64,000 nt of DNA from Tomocerus qinae (GCA_020055645.1 CM034548.1:28942201-29006200); one strand, 5' to 3'. Positions 37,378 through 52,379 are shown, numbered from the stretch's first letter. Notes: generated from the sequence alone by a model not told the origin. Translations and numbers: made by a program.

Positions 37378-40300
37378 TTCTCTTAATTTTTATTAATGCT
37401 CCAATTTCAATCTATTATTTTTAAAAACAAAATATTTGTATTATTTATTTTCTTTCAATTCCTCCGTAAAAACTGGATTTAACTTATTGTTTGTTGCTGA
37501 AAAATTATATATGCATGGTTCCTATGAGCTCTTAGGTTTCTTTGGAAATGAGACACTCAGTTTTTTGACTAACCACAATTTACCAACAATTGCAACCATC
37601 AAAAGTATTTACTCTAACCTGAGGAACAACCGTGTTCACCTCTAACCAATAATGCAACGAGTAAAGAAATTAATTTTTATTGTTATATCCCAATTTGCAT
37701 CTCAGAAACTCTGGGATGTAAACAAGTCATGAAAAAAGGTTAATGAGTTCTTATTCAAGCATTTTTGTCTACTATATATGTAGAAGTCTTATGGAAGGCA
37801 GCCAAGTACAAACACCCTGAACTGAAACGAAAATGTGAAATAATCAATTGTATCTGTACTCAGTAATTATGTGCTGAAATGATGATATGTCTTATACATT
37901 ATCTGAAATACCACAGTATACAAACCCTTTAAAAAATAAGATTCTCTGAATTTTTCTGAAGAGAGCGTATCCTTTTTAATCTAAATTCGAGTATTTTTAT
38001 CGATTTTTGAAAATAAAGAGGGAGTAATTTTCTGCAAAGGCTTAGGCATTCATAAGTCTATTGGACAGGACAGACAAAATCTGTTACCCTTTACGCTCGG
38101 TACTTGAAAAAAACAGAAGTCCTGGCATCCTTTCCTTTAATAAATGTAATTATTCTAAAATGAATTTGTCAATCAATAATTTCTAGTGCTATGGCTTCAA
38201 GAATTTCACTTCATGACGATGAGTTGGCTGGAGTACCAGATAGCTACGACATGTATAATATTTGTAATATTTTCCGTTCTCTAAAGAATCTGTATTTAAT
38301 GTAATAGAGAAACAATAAATACGCTAAAGTCAAGAATAGACTGGCACACAATATGTAGTTAGTAATGGCAGTCTTTATTGTAAACCACCTAATTTTCAAA
38401 GCATAATTAAGAGGTTACCCACACTTCACTAATAACAATATTCCCAAATTCAAAGGATGAACCATTTCATATACACCTTTCCGTATCTATGCATAGGTAA
38501 CATACACATAAAATACGTAAGTAGAGTGAATACTTACAATGCATTATAGAACCAAAACATATTCAAAAAAGAACCTGCATAATGCATGCAAAATAAAGTT
38601 TAGCATAAATAAACAACACAAACTATTAACTCGTATAATTCGTCCAAAAAATTTTCGGAGACATTAGTTATTACAGACAACCTCTACTGACACAGTATTT
38701 AACTGTCACTATACCTGCAATTACAAAATGAACTTAAATATGTATGTGTAGTTCCATGAGGAATTCGAATTCCGTTTAAACTTCTGTTTGATACCAAACT
38801 TTGAATTTAATTACAAACCAGCAGATCTATTTCCAGAGATTCTAGAATTGGGCTGGTGCTTAATCATAATCCTTATTCAAATTGATGACAACGGGCTTCA
38901 AATTTTTTAAATGATAAATTCTCAGACTCTTTTCTTGGCAACCAAACGTCTTACACAAACTTGTTTTTCACTGTTGAACAGTGCTAGCATATGTACAGAA
39001 TTAATTTAAGAAATTTTGAGACGATTCAAAATTTAAAAAAATGTTGTCATAATTTTGAAAGTTGGCCTTCTTGTAGTGACTTCAAAAAAGGGTAAAGGCT
39101 TATTATGGGACCATAAAAGAATAATTTTTTGTCCCTAAAAGTGATTATTTTGTCCTTGAATAAAGTGACCATAGAAAAAGTACAAAAGCCATAGTACGAA
39201 TACTGAAGTCCATAGCACATGAACAATTTAATTTAGTCAGGAACTAGAAAAGACCCTCATGAAGAGTTGTCCACCTAAATGGTGCTTAAAGTCTAAAGTT
39301 AGATACTTACTCGTTTCGTTGCATTGTCCTGCCAAGTGAAATCTCTTAACGACATTAACGTCGTTTAAAGTGCTCATATCAATAATTTTAAGCTTCCTAA
39401 TTTTATTTTCCACTCAAGTATAGGAACATCGATTTTTGGACCCTCTTCTTTCTTGCAGTACGCAAAGGATACCATTTCTCCTATTTGGTACCATTTCCCC
39501 ATTTTTAGAGCCTAATTTTGACTATCCCCTCCTCCATGCATCTGCAAATGATGCATAATAGGAAATATGTGTAAGTTTCTAACCAACGCTCAGGACAGTG
39601 CCATAGACAAGGAGAACAGGAGCCCCAGCAATCAAGAAAATTAAGATTTCTTATTAGCCAAAATTGGGCAAGGAAATTCAAATGATCAGGAGCTATTAAA
39701 TTGTCCAAAAGTTGAGCCCCCCTTATAGTATAGCTATATACAGCCCTGCCATTTTACAATTGCTATATGCTAGCTGCCGTTCTCGGTTAAGTACCTACTG
39801 CTTTTACTACGTACTTCTCGGTCCATTGCTTTGCAGTTCTCTCCAACCGAAGATGAGAAGTTGTTAGCCAACTTATTGCTAATAGGATTGTTTAGGGCCA
39901 CAATGCCTATGGTTGGATCGGTAATGTTTCGGATTCTAATAGCTTCTCTACTTCCCAAATTTTGAATCTAATTTGGGACCTTTATCTGATTCCTTATATA
40001 AAGAGTAGAGATCATTAATGGTCCAAGTAGTGCAGTCTATTCAGCAAGTAATGAAGTACCTATAAAAAGAATATGAAAGTAACTCTAAATTAGCGATCGT
40101 CGTAACCAAGGGATTTTATGTCCACTGAGGTGGAAAATGACAAGCCCACTTTAATGATGTGCATTTTATTATATACTTTGCAATATGCAACCTGCAAGAA
40201 TAGGAAATAATATATTGAGGAGCAAAGTCGTTTGGAAGGGCGGATGTAAACGTCAGTAGTAAAATGTGGGATTCCTGGAATGAGTGGAGTAGGTAGGTAA

Positions 40301-40525
40301 ATATGGGAAGGCCAAGGCAGACGACGGTGCGCGGAGGACAGAAAGTCGAACGGAGAAAGCATCTTGCTGGCAGAAGAATAGGAGAGCAAAGAGTGATCTT
40401 GTCGTTCAGTCCAACCTGTACGTCTCTCTCTCGGCTAGATTGCATTCTATATTACTAGATAGACGCAGACAGACTAACCAACCTGTACCTGAACTGTACA
40501 CGATCGTCTCTTGCTATATTCCAGC
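37378..40525. other. Intergenic region, no supported gene
   Basis: Short frames only. A stretch near 39.4-39.8 kb is less AT-rich and may be decayed repeat, but I cannot define ends. Confidence 0.4.
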
Positions 40526-42289
40526 GTCCAATTGCAATTTCTGTCCCATTGTCGAGGATCCCTGAAAGAATTAGTTGAAGGCCATTCAATAAAACATCCG
40601 AAATATCGTGCAGAACAGGTACGTTGACCAATTATTTTTAACTATAATAAATTGGAGTAGCTACTACCAACTGGTGCGCTTGTCTTTTGTAGAACTTGTA
40701 TAATATGTGTGCAAGTTGCACATAAAGTTATCTCCAGTATTATTTAGACACCTACGCTCCTACCTAATAATTCGTCTCATGGACGAGATATCGGAAAGAC
40801 GGGGCTGATTATTATATAAGAACCTTTCCAATATGATAGTTGAGTTGAAGCCACCAGAGGCAGATCAGATCCATAACTGAGCAGCCGAGCCGAAGTTGTT
40901 GATTACATTTCGCATTTGGATGGATTGAGCCGTCCGTCACATAACAACAGAAAATAAAACTTGATTTAATTTTCACTTCTACTTGCTGTTTTGCAGACAT
41001 TTTTCTTCGCTGTTACCAGATTCCCACAATTCTTTTCCATTAGCAAATCTATTATTTTCGGCTGTCAGCTGTTGGTAAGTCGCATTTTACACTTTTGATA
41101 CGCAATTTTAGTAGATTGATTATATGTACATCGTATCGTATCACACAGCCCTTTGCTATCATTTATTTCATGAGTTAGTTATCATAAGGTTTAAAACTAG
41201 AAGGCTTTAACTTAAAAAGAGTTTTGACGGCGGTGCCGGATGTCCTCCTCTGGTACATTTAGACTATGATGAACATCTTTGCAATTTGATCATCAATAAT
41301 CATTATATGCTCCTTATGCTGCGTAATTTGTAACTAATATATAAAGAATTACTGTCTATCATAAATATCTACATTTAGTAAAATATAAAATATTCCAAAA
41401 GAATCATGAAGTCGGGCAACTCGGAATAAAATTAAAAAAATATTAGTAGTACTGAGTACTGAAACATAACATACATTGACGGGGGTCTCCCAAAGTCAAA
41501 ATAATTTTTGGTTTTCAGTTTTCATACAGAAGGAATGCACTCAATCGCATAAAAATGAACATTTTATTTATTTAAAATATTGTAAAATGTCTTTTTACAT
41601 AATTGTAGGAGTTTCATAAAAGTACATGCAACTAGTTTAATATCTTTAGTTTACCTTTGAATCCAGTTCACACTAATTTCATTTGGGTAAGGGGGCTAGT
41701 TGACGGTCATGGGTTTAATATAGACTTTAAGATATGATGAATATTAATATGATATACCCAAAAGGAAAATGGAAATAAATATCATAATTTAAAGGTATAA
41801 GCCCTGATTTCAAATAGAAATGCATTTTTCAGAGTTCAGGGAATTATCCACTTAAAACTTAAAATAGACATAGACGTAGATTTTATGTTTGTGGGTTTAA
41901 GAGTGTCCATAAATACTAGTTTAGGTTGTAGAATTACGTAAATAATTTTCCCTTATACATATAAATTATTAAACGTAAATATAAACCTTGAAAATAGCAA
42001 CAGTTAGTGTCGTAGGCAGTACACATTTAGGGAGCTGAACCGTGAGACAGGTGTATAATCTAAAAACAGGCATTACATTTCCTTAGCGTTTCCATTTGTT
42101 TGAGAATCTTGTAGGTTAATCGAGGGGTAGTTTTTTCCAACAATTTTCTTAAAGGTTCCTTGTTATTTGTTAATATATAGGTATTCAAAGCTGACAACTG
42201 CAGATAATCACAAAAGTCGTTTGATATCTGGATCAGCTGAAAACGTGGATGATTTTTTAGCTGATACGGTCAGCAATACAAGGATAAAA
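40526..42289 (+). other. Candidate 5' leader exons of the ARL6IP4 homologue
   Basis: Three stretches have good splice signals at both sides: 40526-40618 (TATATTCCAG ... CAG then GTACGT), 40997-41074 (GTTTTGCAG ... TTG then GTAAGT) and 42181-42289 (AATATATAG ... AAA then GTATGT). Their open frames do not join to one another or to the exon at 43961, so they are best read as untranslated leader exons. Joining the third to 43961 puts a TAA immediately upstream in frame with the ATG at 43962, which fits a true start there. Confidence 0.35.
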
Positions 42290-43960
42290 GTATGTACTGG
42301 ATTTCTAAAATACAGAGAAGGTTTTAAAATTTAAATTAGTGTATCGTAAGATGAGTATACTTTACACATTTAAGCAGATTTGGAACAAATATTTTTTGCA
42401 TCATACTTTTTTAAAGCATATGCAATTTTGGTTGACTGTCATCCAAAATCCGTGCTTTTTAAAATAATATATTACTGTATCAGTACTTTCCCCCATTTCA
42501 CGATTTCGAACTTCTACATGGAGTATAAGAACCAATGAGGCAATCATGTTTAATCCTAAAAATCATCTCGGCAACAACAGGTTAATTTATATGGACATTT
42601 TCATTTTCACCGTCGTAATCCATAATTTACAATTTCTAACATAAAGAAATAAAGGTGATATTTTTGTTAACAGAAATGAAGTAACTTTGCACAATAGAAA
42701 AAAAATGTTTCAGCTACTATTAAAATCCACAAGTCATTTTGAGAATTACATAATAAGTTTATCTGGATAGACTGATGATTCTCAACTTTTTTATGTTTCA
42801 AAATTCTATTTACTATTTATAAATTCTATTGGAATTTAAAAAGCGAATTACGATTTTGGGAAAAATTTAATGCATTTAATGCAAGTTAGAAATAAATAGA
42901 GCAATTCAGTTTTTATATAAAAACAATTTCTGATGAGCAAATATTCCTACAGTTCTTTAATGTACCAAAATTTATTATAGCAAAACAGTGGTGTGCAAAA
43001 TTATCCCACCTGCAGGAAACTTTAACGCTGAAATTTTTGTTTAAAAAAAATTAAAACACGAAAAAAGTTTCGAAATAAATGTTTTCTATACCCAAGGGAA
43101 AGGATTTACTGGTTGGGTAAATATTTTGAATAATGAAAGCATGGAAAAATTTTCACTTCAAAAATCTGCTGAGTAAGTGTAAAGTATAATCACCGGACGG
43201 TATACAAATTTCTTGATGTTTAAATAATACTAATACTTTCAATTTCTACCCTTTAATGAATTGTTTTGATGGCAAACTAACAAAATACGCTATTGTGGTG
43301 TGATGTGAATGAATGTAAAATGTCGTTATGAAAAGAAATGACCAACTTGCATAAATGACATCATTTGATGACGTGAACGTAATATGCCGTAAGATTTCAT
43401 AAAAATTGATGTGATGGGATTCTTAATCATCTAATGGCTCAGAATTACATGGTTATATATGTTGTAAGTATACTGAAAAATCTCGATTTATAACGGGGAT
43501 GCTACTTTTGATTTAAATTTATCTCTGTTTCAATTATAATTTGACCCATGACTTTGATTTAGACATAAAAATCACAGACTAGCAAACGAGGAGATATGAC
43601 CTTAAGAATCTGATGTAATTTGCTATTTCTATAAATTCAAAATGAATTAAATCATTAATAATAAACACTTGTTTCGAAAAAAGTAATAAAATGATTTCAA
43701 ATGTCCAACTCCAACACAACACATTCATGACGTACATAATTACTCACTTACGTTAGGTACTTTATTATACTAATTTGCACTTTTAGAATTATAAATGAAG
43801 TACCTAATAGGGCGAAGCAAATTACTAATTTTGAAGTCCCCGAATCCCACTTTTGTTCTTGCTTGATGTTGTCCCTTCAAAGGGATTTTATAATTTGCAA
43901 AGCATGTAAATGAAAATGTATGGAGAATATAGTCTTATAATTGCGTTTACTTGTATTCAG
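42290..43960 (+). other. AT-rich probable last leader intron before the ARL6IP4 homologue
   Basis: If the exon at 42181-42289 is real, this is the intron to the acceptor TTGTATTCAG at 43951-43960. No coding or repeat feature seen. Confidence 0.35.
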
Positions 43961-43961
43961 C

Positions 43962-45337
43962 ATGCATTCGTATGCAAATAGACAGACAGACAGTCGAATT
44001 GGCGTCAGGCGTTGCAGTACGTCTCCTGACATAATCACTGGATTTGAAGCAAGAAGGCGGTTGTTGAGCCGATATGAGTATTCAAGAAATGAGAGGAACG
44101 ATCGTGAACGTCAGGAGAATATCCGAGATTATCAAAGAGCTCGAGGAACGGGACGCCCAAGGGATCCAAATAGAATCCGGCGTCCTCGGTGCAATCCTCC
44201 GCTGTTTGATATATCGAGACCGAGAAGGCGTCCAGAAAGGGGGCACCAGGCACGACCATCTCAGCGTGGACAACTACGTAATCGTCATGTTTCGGATTCA
44301 TCTGAATCTGACCGGAGGAGCTCTAGAGGAAGCTCAACAAGCGATGCTACGGCTTCTCATCGAGAGCGTGAAAGGAATGAAACTAACACCCGGAAGCGGA
44401 GCAGTGGCCAGGAGTCATCTCCCCTGGATCAAACTGCAAGTGACTCTAACGACGCAGCTCCACGGAAGACTCTCATTGCTAAGAGAAGCTTGAAGGTTGA
44501 AGCATATGACACAAGCGATACGGATAACAATGAGCCATCGTCAAGCAAATCGAAGTCTCCAGACCGGATCGATTCCAAGGGAAGAGACTTATTTATGGAT
44601 TCACCTCCCCATTTGACGAGTGTGAGAGCGGACCCGGCTACTCCGGAAGAATCAGCTGATTCAAGCAATGACGATTCGTCTTCTGATCAAAAGCTCTCCA
44701 AGAAGAGGGGCAAGAAGACTAAGAAGGAACGCAAGAAGAGCAAAAAGGCAAAGAAGAAACTTCACAAAGCCCACAAAGTGGTCAAGAAGGAGAAGAAGAA
44801 GTCTAAGAAGACTAAAGTGGAAGTCTCGACTTCAACCGGGCATTCTTCAGGAGGCGAGAGATCTTCAGGAAGCAGCAGCAGTGAGGCAAAAGTTGAAAAT
44901 GGCTTCTTAGAAGGAGAATCACAAAATGTTGGCAGCAGCCAGGATGTTCAGAAAATGCGGAAGAAAATGGCACCAATGACTAAGGAACAGTGGGAAAAGC
45001 AACAGAGTCAAATACGACGAGAAGTCTCGCCAACCACTGGAAGAGTTCGGTAAAAATGGAATAAATATACAAAATATCGTGTGGTAGCTAAAAAGGTTAA
45101 AACATTCGTCGGTTTTAGCTATCGTAGAATTAACACGAAGGTCGAGAAAACTTTAATTTTATTCAATATTTTGATACTTAGAAGTATAATTTTAATTGCA
45201 GTGTCATCAAAGGAACTGGAGAAATTCTGGAGGAAATTGTGAGTCGAGATCGTCACAAAGCTATCAACCGCATGGCGACCATTGGAGATGGGCAGGCCTT
45301 TCAGGCTTCGTTGCAAAAGAAGTTGAAGAAGAATTGA
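43962..45337 (+). CDS. ARL6IP4 / SR-25 homologue, basic Ser/Lys-rich nuclear protein
   Basis: Two coding exons, 43962-45049 and 45202-45337, join in phase 2 to give 407 residues. The C-terminal ~70 residues carry the family signature: [38 protein letters not shown], then [12 protein letters not shown] and GDGQAFQ. This matches the conserved tail of vertebrate ARL6IP4 (SR-25, ADP-ribosylation-factor-like 6 interacting protein 4), a nuclear speckle protein linked to splicing. The N-terminal part is Arg/Ser-rich and disordered, then Ser/Asp-rich. A Lys-rich block lies at about residues 240-285 ([19 protein letters not shown]), probably nuclear targeting. The start ATG follows one base after an acceptor (TTGTATTCAG). 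The body is longer than the mammalian protein, mostly by low-complexity sequence. Confidence 0.9.
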
Positions 45338-48300
45338 AAATGTTTAGCAATGGTAGCTTTTTGGAGCCGATGAATTGTAAGTATTGTTTTCAGAATTGAT
45401 TGTTTACAATTTATGTTACTGTGCTGAGTATACACTGTTACCATAAACCTAATGCTTGGAATCCTGTCTTATAGATTTATTTAGGTTAGGTGATGAATTT
45501 ATATTTTACTTTGTGTACTTATATTGTAAAAATGTATTTAGAATTCATTTTATATAATGAAAACTAAGTACCTATTAATGATCATGTCTAGTTATCATGA
45601 GTTTTTACCTGTATTAATGATCTATGAGTCTATGAGTCGGAGCTGATGCTATAATAATCCAAAGGATGAAGCATCTATCCAATATTTAGTAAGTACTATT
45701 TAGTTTTTGTGACCATGTGTTCTTTTTTCTTTTCGGATTTCCACAATAGGATGCAAAGTTGACATTTGGAATTAAATATTACCAAATCGACATTAAATCG
45801 ACTCTATTGGGAATAACCCATTTAAAAAATTTTTTAGTAATTGCGTTCGGTGTAAAGTAACTACTGCACACCCTCCTTCGCCCGATTTTGAGACCAAAAA
45901 GATCAAAAATCCAAATAAATGTATTTCTCATGTATAGTACAAATACTTTTGTTGTTCTGACCCTGTCACCAACTAAATACCGAGTACATAGAGATCACAA
46001 TATTTGATTAATTTGGATTTTTATATATTTTATGCCAAATGTGACGTAAAGTCGCATAAAAATGCTATGAAATTAGAAAGAAGTATGCACGGGTAAGGTA
46101 TATAGACCTTGCTTAAGATTTACGACTGAAGTGTTTAAGCTCCGGGAACCATCTAAGTAAGACGTTTCGTAAATAAGAACTGATAGTATTTTTAGATGCG
46201 TGAGCTTACTTTTATTAAGATACCTAAACCTACAAGTAGACCGTTAAATACAGAGCGCGGCCCAAGTTTCCGGCCATGGGACTTACATGTCCTTTGTGAG
46301 AAATGAATAAAAAATTACTGTCTGTAACCTAGGTACTCATAGGCACTACTTATGGTAATCCTCACGGCCGGAAACTCGCACCGAGTACAGTATATAGGAA
46401 TAAAAACCATTTCTACTCCTCGTTTTTCCTTAAGGGGGAGGGGGTCGCAATCGCAATGGCGTCGGAAGAGTTCATATTCCATTTGATTAACCTCTCATCT
46501 GTAGCTTCCAACTTCTAACCACCTGTAAGGAAATGATCTCGTAGGACAATGGTTTTTGTGTTTCTTACTTCTTAAGGTGCTATTTGATAAAAAAAATACC
46601 TGCCTCCGCAAGTATAAACGAATGCACTGTATTTTAGTTAAAATTTCGTCTGCTGCGACATGAATTAATTATTTGTTATCTTGTACTGTATACTTTAAGG
46701 AAACTTTTAGGAAAGTTTTGAGAAAGAATCGACGTAGCACACAATCATACAGAATATCGAAAAATTCGAACATGCGATTGTATGTTAATGTTGAGCTTCA
46801 AAAGAGAGACCAAAAAATATCCAGACAAAAAAGTTTTCTTTTCTTTACAAATTATCATGTTTTTAAGACTACAAATTCGTTATTTTAGACCGTTTTTTAT
46901 CTCAGAAAAGTCCATGCAGTCTCCTTAAAGCACTTTGCAGAATGATGAAAGGTTTTGCGAAGTGAAGAAAAGTTTTTTCTCGTTGCTGTGCTACTTTTCA
47001 GTATATGCTAGAAAATTATGATAATATTAGATTCCTAAGGGGATCATAGATTCCATTGTGTCGTAAGTATTTCATCTTTAGCTATAGGCCATGACATTTG
47101 TAATGAACATTTAGATAAAAATTGTTAGCAATACCTGGTAGGTTTTACTTTTCGTACAAGTGAACCTGAAAATAAATATCTTCAGAATCTTGTGGTTAGA
47201 TATTTGTTTTCTTTAAAAATGTCCGTCTTGTGAAATGTGTAATTTATAGGTATTGTAACTGCTTTGGTGTGCTTTAATATTGTAGTCTTGGAAGTATAAC
47301 ATATAGATAATTTAATAAGTTAATTGTAACATTATTAATTGCCCGTTAGCGTTCGATGACGAATTTAATCACTAGTTTTGCGCATGTTTGTAAAATAATA
47401 GCTACAAATCGATGTGTAGTATTTTTAAAACTTTTAGATTTACAATTGTATATTCGTAATTTAGATGAATGGATTGTTAAGAAAATTTTCGCAACAAATT
47501 TATATATTCTTTAGCGGTATCATAGGAGTTTTGGAAGCTTGCGTTATTTTTATATCTAATTTTTCTTGTTTTCATTATTAAATAGTTCTGAAATACGATT
47601 CTTTTGTCACCTTAATTTTTCTTGTAAAATAATTCTGTAGCTATTGAATTCGGCAAAAAAATTAATGTGACCTAACTGAACTGAACAAAATTGAAGTTAG
47701 GTATAAAAAATATTTCAATTTTACGTAGCAGTAAACCCATTTAAATGTTCAGGTGCAATTAGTGACAATCCTTATTAATTCATGTTCATATAGTACACAA
47801 TTTCTGTACTAAATCTCATTAAATATTGTATCTCCTGTTAATGCAGTCGATGTTGTCTCTTTAGAGTATATAATACGATATATATTGTACCAATACTATC
47901 TATATGTACTAATGTACCAAAAATATGTGTATCACTGTATAGGTAACTAATCATTTCCAAAATATCTAAAAAAAATTATAGCTATCGTATATAGAAGTAA
48001 TCTACTTTAGTAATTAAATTAGTTACTACACAAAAAACCTTGTCATTTCAACTTAGAAGGCTTTAAATTGGAGTGTTATCGTTGTGTATCAAGTATACTG
48101 CTAAATATATATTTAGTGTAGACATTTCAATAAAAATAACGTAAATAAGTAGACCATAACATTACTTACAAGTAAATGTGTGAAAGTTAGTAACTTTGTA
48201 AAATGTTTCCAGCTAAACTCCAATTTTCCGGATTTAATCCTATAGCTTTAAGAAACCTAAATATGTCAGTTCCTAATAAAACGCATGCGTTTAAAACTTA

Positions 48301-51300
48301 AATGTTTAAACCAAATGAGCATATTCATTGCGGTTGCAGTTTTTGGGCTTATTATTTGTAACTTTGCCATATATGTATTTAACGAAATTTTGAACCAAAT
48401 TTAACAGTTGTATACTGTTACTGCATATTTGATTATACCAGTATTTACTCTAATTTTGGGTTCGTTCTTCTGTCATCACGAATTTAAAAAATCAGAGAAA
48501 TGTTTAAATATATTTAAACTTCTACCATCAAAGGGTTTGAAGCCAGTAAATATTCAAAAGGATTACCATTCGATTCGCTTCACAAAGAGGACTGTCTATA
48601 CGATAATAGAACTCTGGTCCTAATGATTTTAAAATTGTAAGTCGGATGAAGTCAAACCTTTTATTACTGACTATACTATGTAGTATCTTTATTGTAAAAA
48701 CTGATTGTACAACGACCAAAAATTCGATTCTTATGTTTGTTCGATTATTCATGAAATGGGCTGGCTGGATCTGACTATATCGTATTATTGGCTTGGTAAC
48801 TATTACTTGAGTGAGTACGAATTTCTCAGTCATATACCAACGAAAACGACAGGTTCTTTCAAAGTTATAGATGATAGAATAATTGTAAAAAAATCTACTT
48901 AATTGTTTTCTACTGAATTCAAGTGCATGTTCATAATATCTTTGAAGTATTCCTGACTGTTGCTTATTTTTGCTGTCAAGTTAAAATCTTTCTTGTTTGT
49001 AACATTTTAAATTCTATTCAGCGTTCCTATTAGATATTGAAACTTATCAATCATTATCATAGGACCAGGGTATCTAGTCAGTAATCTGATATTTCAATGA
49101 TATTGAATAAGATTTCGTACTGTCCTTGTATCAGTATCATAACAGGCAGCACTGGACATTTTCAATGGGTATTTGAACCTGTATTTATAATACATCTTTT
49201 GAAATCTTTGTGTAAGTTTTGGCAAAGTGCTCTATTTCCACAATTTCCAGAATCGTTGCTGAAGAAACATTTCTACACATTAAAAGTGTTTCCAAATATC
49301 TTAGTTTGGAAGGCACTCATAGAATCAATTTACAAAGTTACTACTTGTAGTATTATGTGCAAACAACTGTTGCAAATTTTGAATCTAAAATTAGTAATTT
49401 TGGTGTTCCATGCTACTAAATGGTGTAAGAAATAAAAAACAAAATGCAAAAAAAACGTGTCTTTGTAATTCTTTATTTGAATATTACATATACATTACAT
49501 AACTTTAGGAGTCAAAACATTTCATTCAGTTTTCAGCAGGTGCTATAATATGATGTTCATACCGTAACTTGTACTTATACATGGTGGTTATATGTAGTAA
49601 TAGTGACATATAAGTAATAACCCAAATCCATGAAGAGTACGCAATACAAGTTCAACAGTTTTCATACAATTGACAACTACAATATTCTATACCATACTGA
49701 AGTCAGTCAATCAGTCTCTCTGTCCCACCCTCACATTATTCAGTCATATAACCAGGATTATTCACACTCACATCACACACCCTCAGGATCACTAAAAACA
49801 AACGCCGATATAACAGATAAGCTACAGTAGTAAACAAAACTAAAGCTTCATAATAGTCGTCAGAGTAGTAAAAGTCTGGTTGTATTTAGTTCGCACAATT
49901 CTAGTCACGACTACCCAGTCAAGTAGCTAATTGTAAAATTTCAAAAAAGATCAGAACAAAATAAACATAGTCTTTTATCAAACAAAGCTAGTCTACAAGG
50001 GAAAGGGATATTTAATAAAATATCATATAGTCGCTAGAGTATAACTATTGTCTAATTTTTTGCAAAAACTTATTTTATGAAAGGTAGTTCATATTATATC
50101 GAGTTCAATTGGCTATTCTAATTACACAACCAAAACAAGACACATATTCCCATCATGTTACCAATAATGACATATTAACAATGGTGGAGTTTTTTAAATC
50201 TAGGTGTGTAATTAAGGGATTATGGCATCGGTAAGCAGCACATTGTTATCGTAACAGTGATACAATAAAAATATTTATATCAGCGTTTTGGTTACATTTA
50301 AGGTTTTTAGTTTTCCAGAGTATTCGAGATTTATAGAGTAACATTAAGTGTAGGATTATACTTGCAGTTCACGCTAAAATGTTTGAGATTCTAATGCTGG
50401 TTTCTGTTTGAATGTATCTATAGCTAATAATTAAAGGTTCGTGTTCTGGGCAGGCTCCCATATTTGTCCTGAGGAAACAGAATTGCCTAATAGTAGTACA
50501 AAGTACAAACTAAAGAATTACTATAGACGAAGAATTACTATTTTCCATGACTAATATTGTTTTCAGGCATGACAATTTTCTGTTGGGTAGCGTTATTTCT
50601 CCACTAAGGTGGGATCAAGTGACTACCATCATCGGTTTCGTCTAATGAAGAAAAATAATTTATAGTTGATATTTGGTCAGTTTTTAGAAGTAAATCATAA
50701 CAACCTATATTTAAAAAATAAACATATTTGACATCGATTTTGACTAATGTTATGTAATCTTATGATTGAATTATCACTCACTATTATTTTATCTAACAAA
50801 ATAAGTATCCTATGACCTGTACAATAGTTTGCATTTCTTACACAGTTGGCAATTCATTGTAATGCAATATACAATGCGAGAAACAATCAGTTTTACCGCA
50901 TGTACCGTTATTACTTAGAAGATGACTTGATTTTCTCTTGTGGACATATATTCGTTCAAAAACCGTAATACGACAAGCTCAAAACCAGGTATAGCCAAAT
51001 GGTTATACGGATACAGTTGCAACACTTACAGATTTCTTAACTATAGCTGCATATAAACTATACTAATTAGTATTTCTGGGAAATACATATTTAGCAGTAG
51101 ATATGATAAGTTCAGATTAATTATTTTATCTGTCTATAATAATAGTAGTTTTTGTTACTCGTAATTAAAAATAATTACAATTAAAATGATCGTTCCCAAA
51201 TGTATTTTATCACGTAGGTATACTTAATTTAATAATTGGAAGTCATCACAATATTATAATGCAATATCGTATCATAACACACTTTAACGAAATAAGAAAA

Positions 51301-52379
51301 CAGATTAAACATAAGTGGCAAAAAACTAATTGTAACAAATGGATCATCACCGATAATGATTTCAGTAGAAGAAAAACTGCGTCTAAAATATACTGTCCTA
51401 CATAATACTCTTAAAAACTTTTAAGTAACCTAATTTTTCTAAAGATTGCGGTAACACTTACAATTAGAATATGTACATACTATAAATACGAGAAAATAAC
51501 GAAAGTTACACATACGCCCACAAAAATAGTTCTTATCAAATGAAAGATTTGGTAGTATTAGCATTCATTGAGTTTATACATTGGGTATCAAAACAGGGAA
51601 GACCACAATCTGCAACAACATATCAACGCACCATTCATAATAAAGGAAATAGGTATCAAATCCAGTTACACAGGGCAAACAAATAATTATAATAGCACAC
51701 CATAATTGTTACATTGCTATGTACGATATTACGACAATAAATAATCTACAGGCAAAGACAAAATATGTAATAACTAGATTTGAAATGTGTGCATACAGGG
51801 AATACTTATAACTATTTTACTAGATAGTAGTAGTAGTAAAACCATAGTAGTTATAGTTTACATTAGTAGAATCACTGAAGATTGAGTAATATAGAAGACA
51901 GTAGATACGTCTGTAAATTCAATATTAGATGAGAGCACAAATATAGCAGGTACTTTGCCGTTCGTAATAACGACTTGTAACAAATAAAACAATGCAATTT
52001 TATTTTCAGACTGTTGACATGAATCACCATTACAGCATAGAATTAATTAAACGCGAATATCGTGAGTGGACATAGTAGTTTCATTTGATTTTTAATACGT
52101 GGACTTATGGCATTTGAAAGTTAATGTGACATTGTAAGGTTACGTGTACTTACAAATATCTAATCAAATAATGTTGTTTTTCAAAACTGACTACCAATTT
52201 GGACATAATTGTATAATAAAATCATTGCAAATGCTTTCGAATGAGCATTGCGCTTTGCAAATAATATTCTCAAAAGTTGAATGAAAAGACTACGAATTTT
52301 GACATATAACAAAATCGATGCGAATGTTTGTATGAGCATTGAATCCCACATCTAACTAGAGTTGAATCAGAGATGCTTG
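45338..52379. other. 7-kb intergenic region without a supported gene
   Basis: Strongly AT-rich. The longest frame starts at an ATG (49097-49435, 112 codons) and is followed by AATAAA, but its sequence looks like no family and lacks splice context. A probable small inverted-repeat element lies at 46249-46392. Confidence 0.45.
46249..46392. mobile_element. Possible small inverted-repeat element (MITE-like)
   Basis: AGTTTCCGGCC at 46265-46275 recurs as its reverse complement at 46366-46376. Outside these the ends remain loosely similar (TACAGAGCGCGG against TACTCGGTGCG read inward). The G/C-rich ends stand out in AT-rich DNA. No target duplication could be fixed. Confidence 0.35.

Noticed and set aside
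40116..40445. 109-codon minus-strand frame
   Set aside because: No domain, overlaps another open frame on the same strand, and no splice or promoter context.
44074..44493. 139-codon plus-strand frame inside the ARL6IP4 homologue
   Set aside because: Shadow frame of the Arg/Ser-rich coding exon; the main frame carries the family signature and splices correctly.
48408..48902. Two adjacent plus-strand frames of 65-71 codons
   Set aside because: The first lacks an ATG at its stated start; neither shows conserved motifs or splice sites.
49097..49435. 112-codon plus-strand frame followed by AATAAA
   Set aside because: Starts with ATG and ends near a poly(A)-like signal, but there is no recognisable domain, no splice context and the composition follows the AT-rich background. 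Conservation would be needed to revive it.
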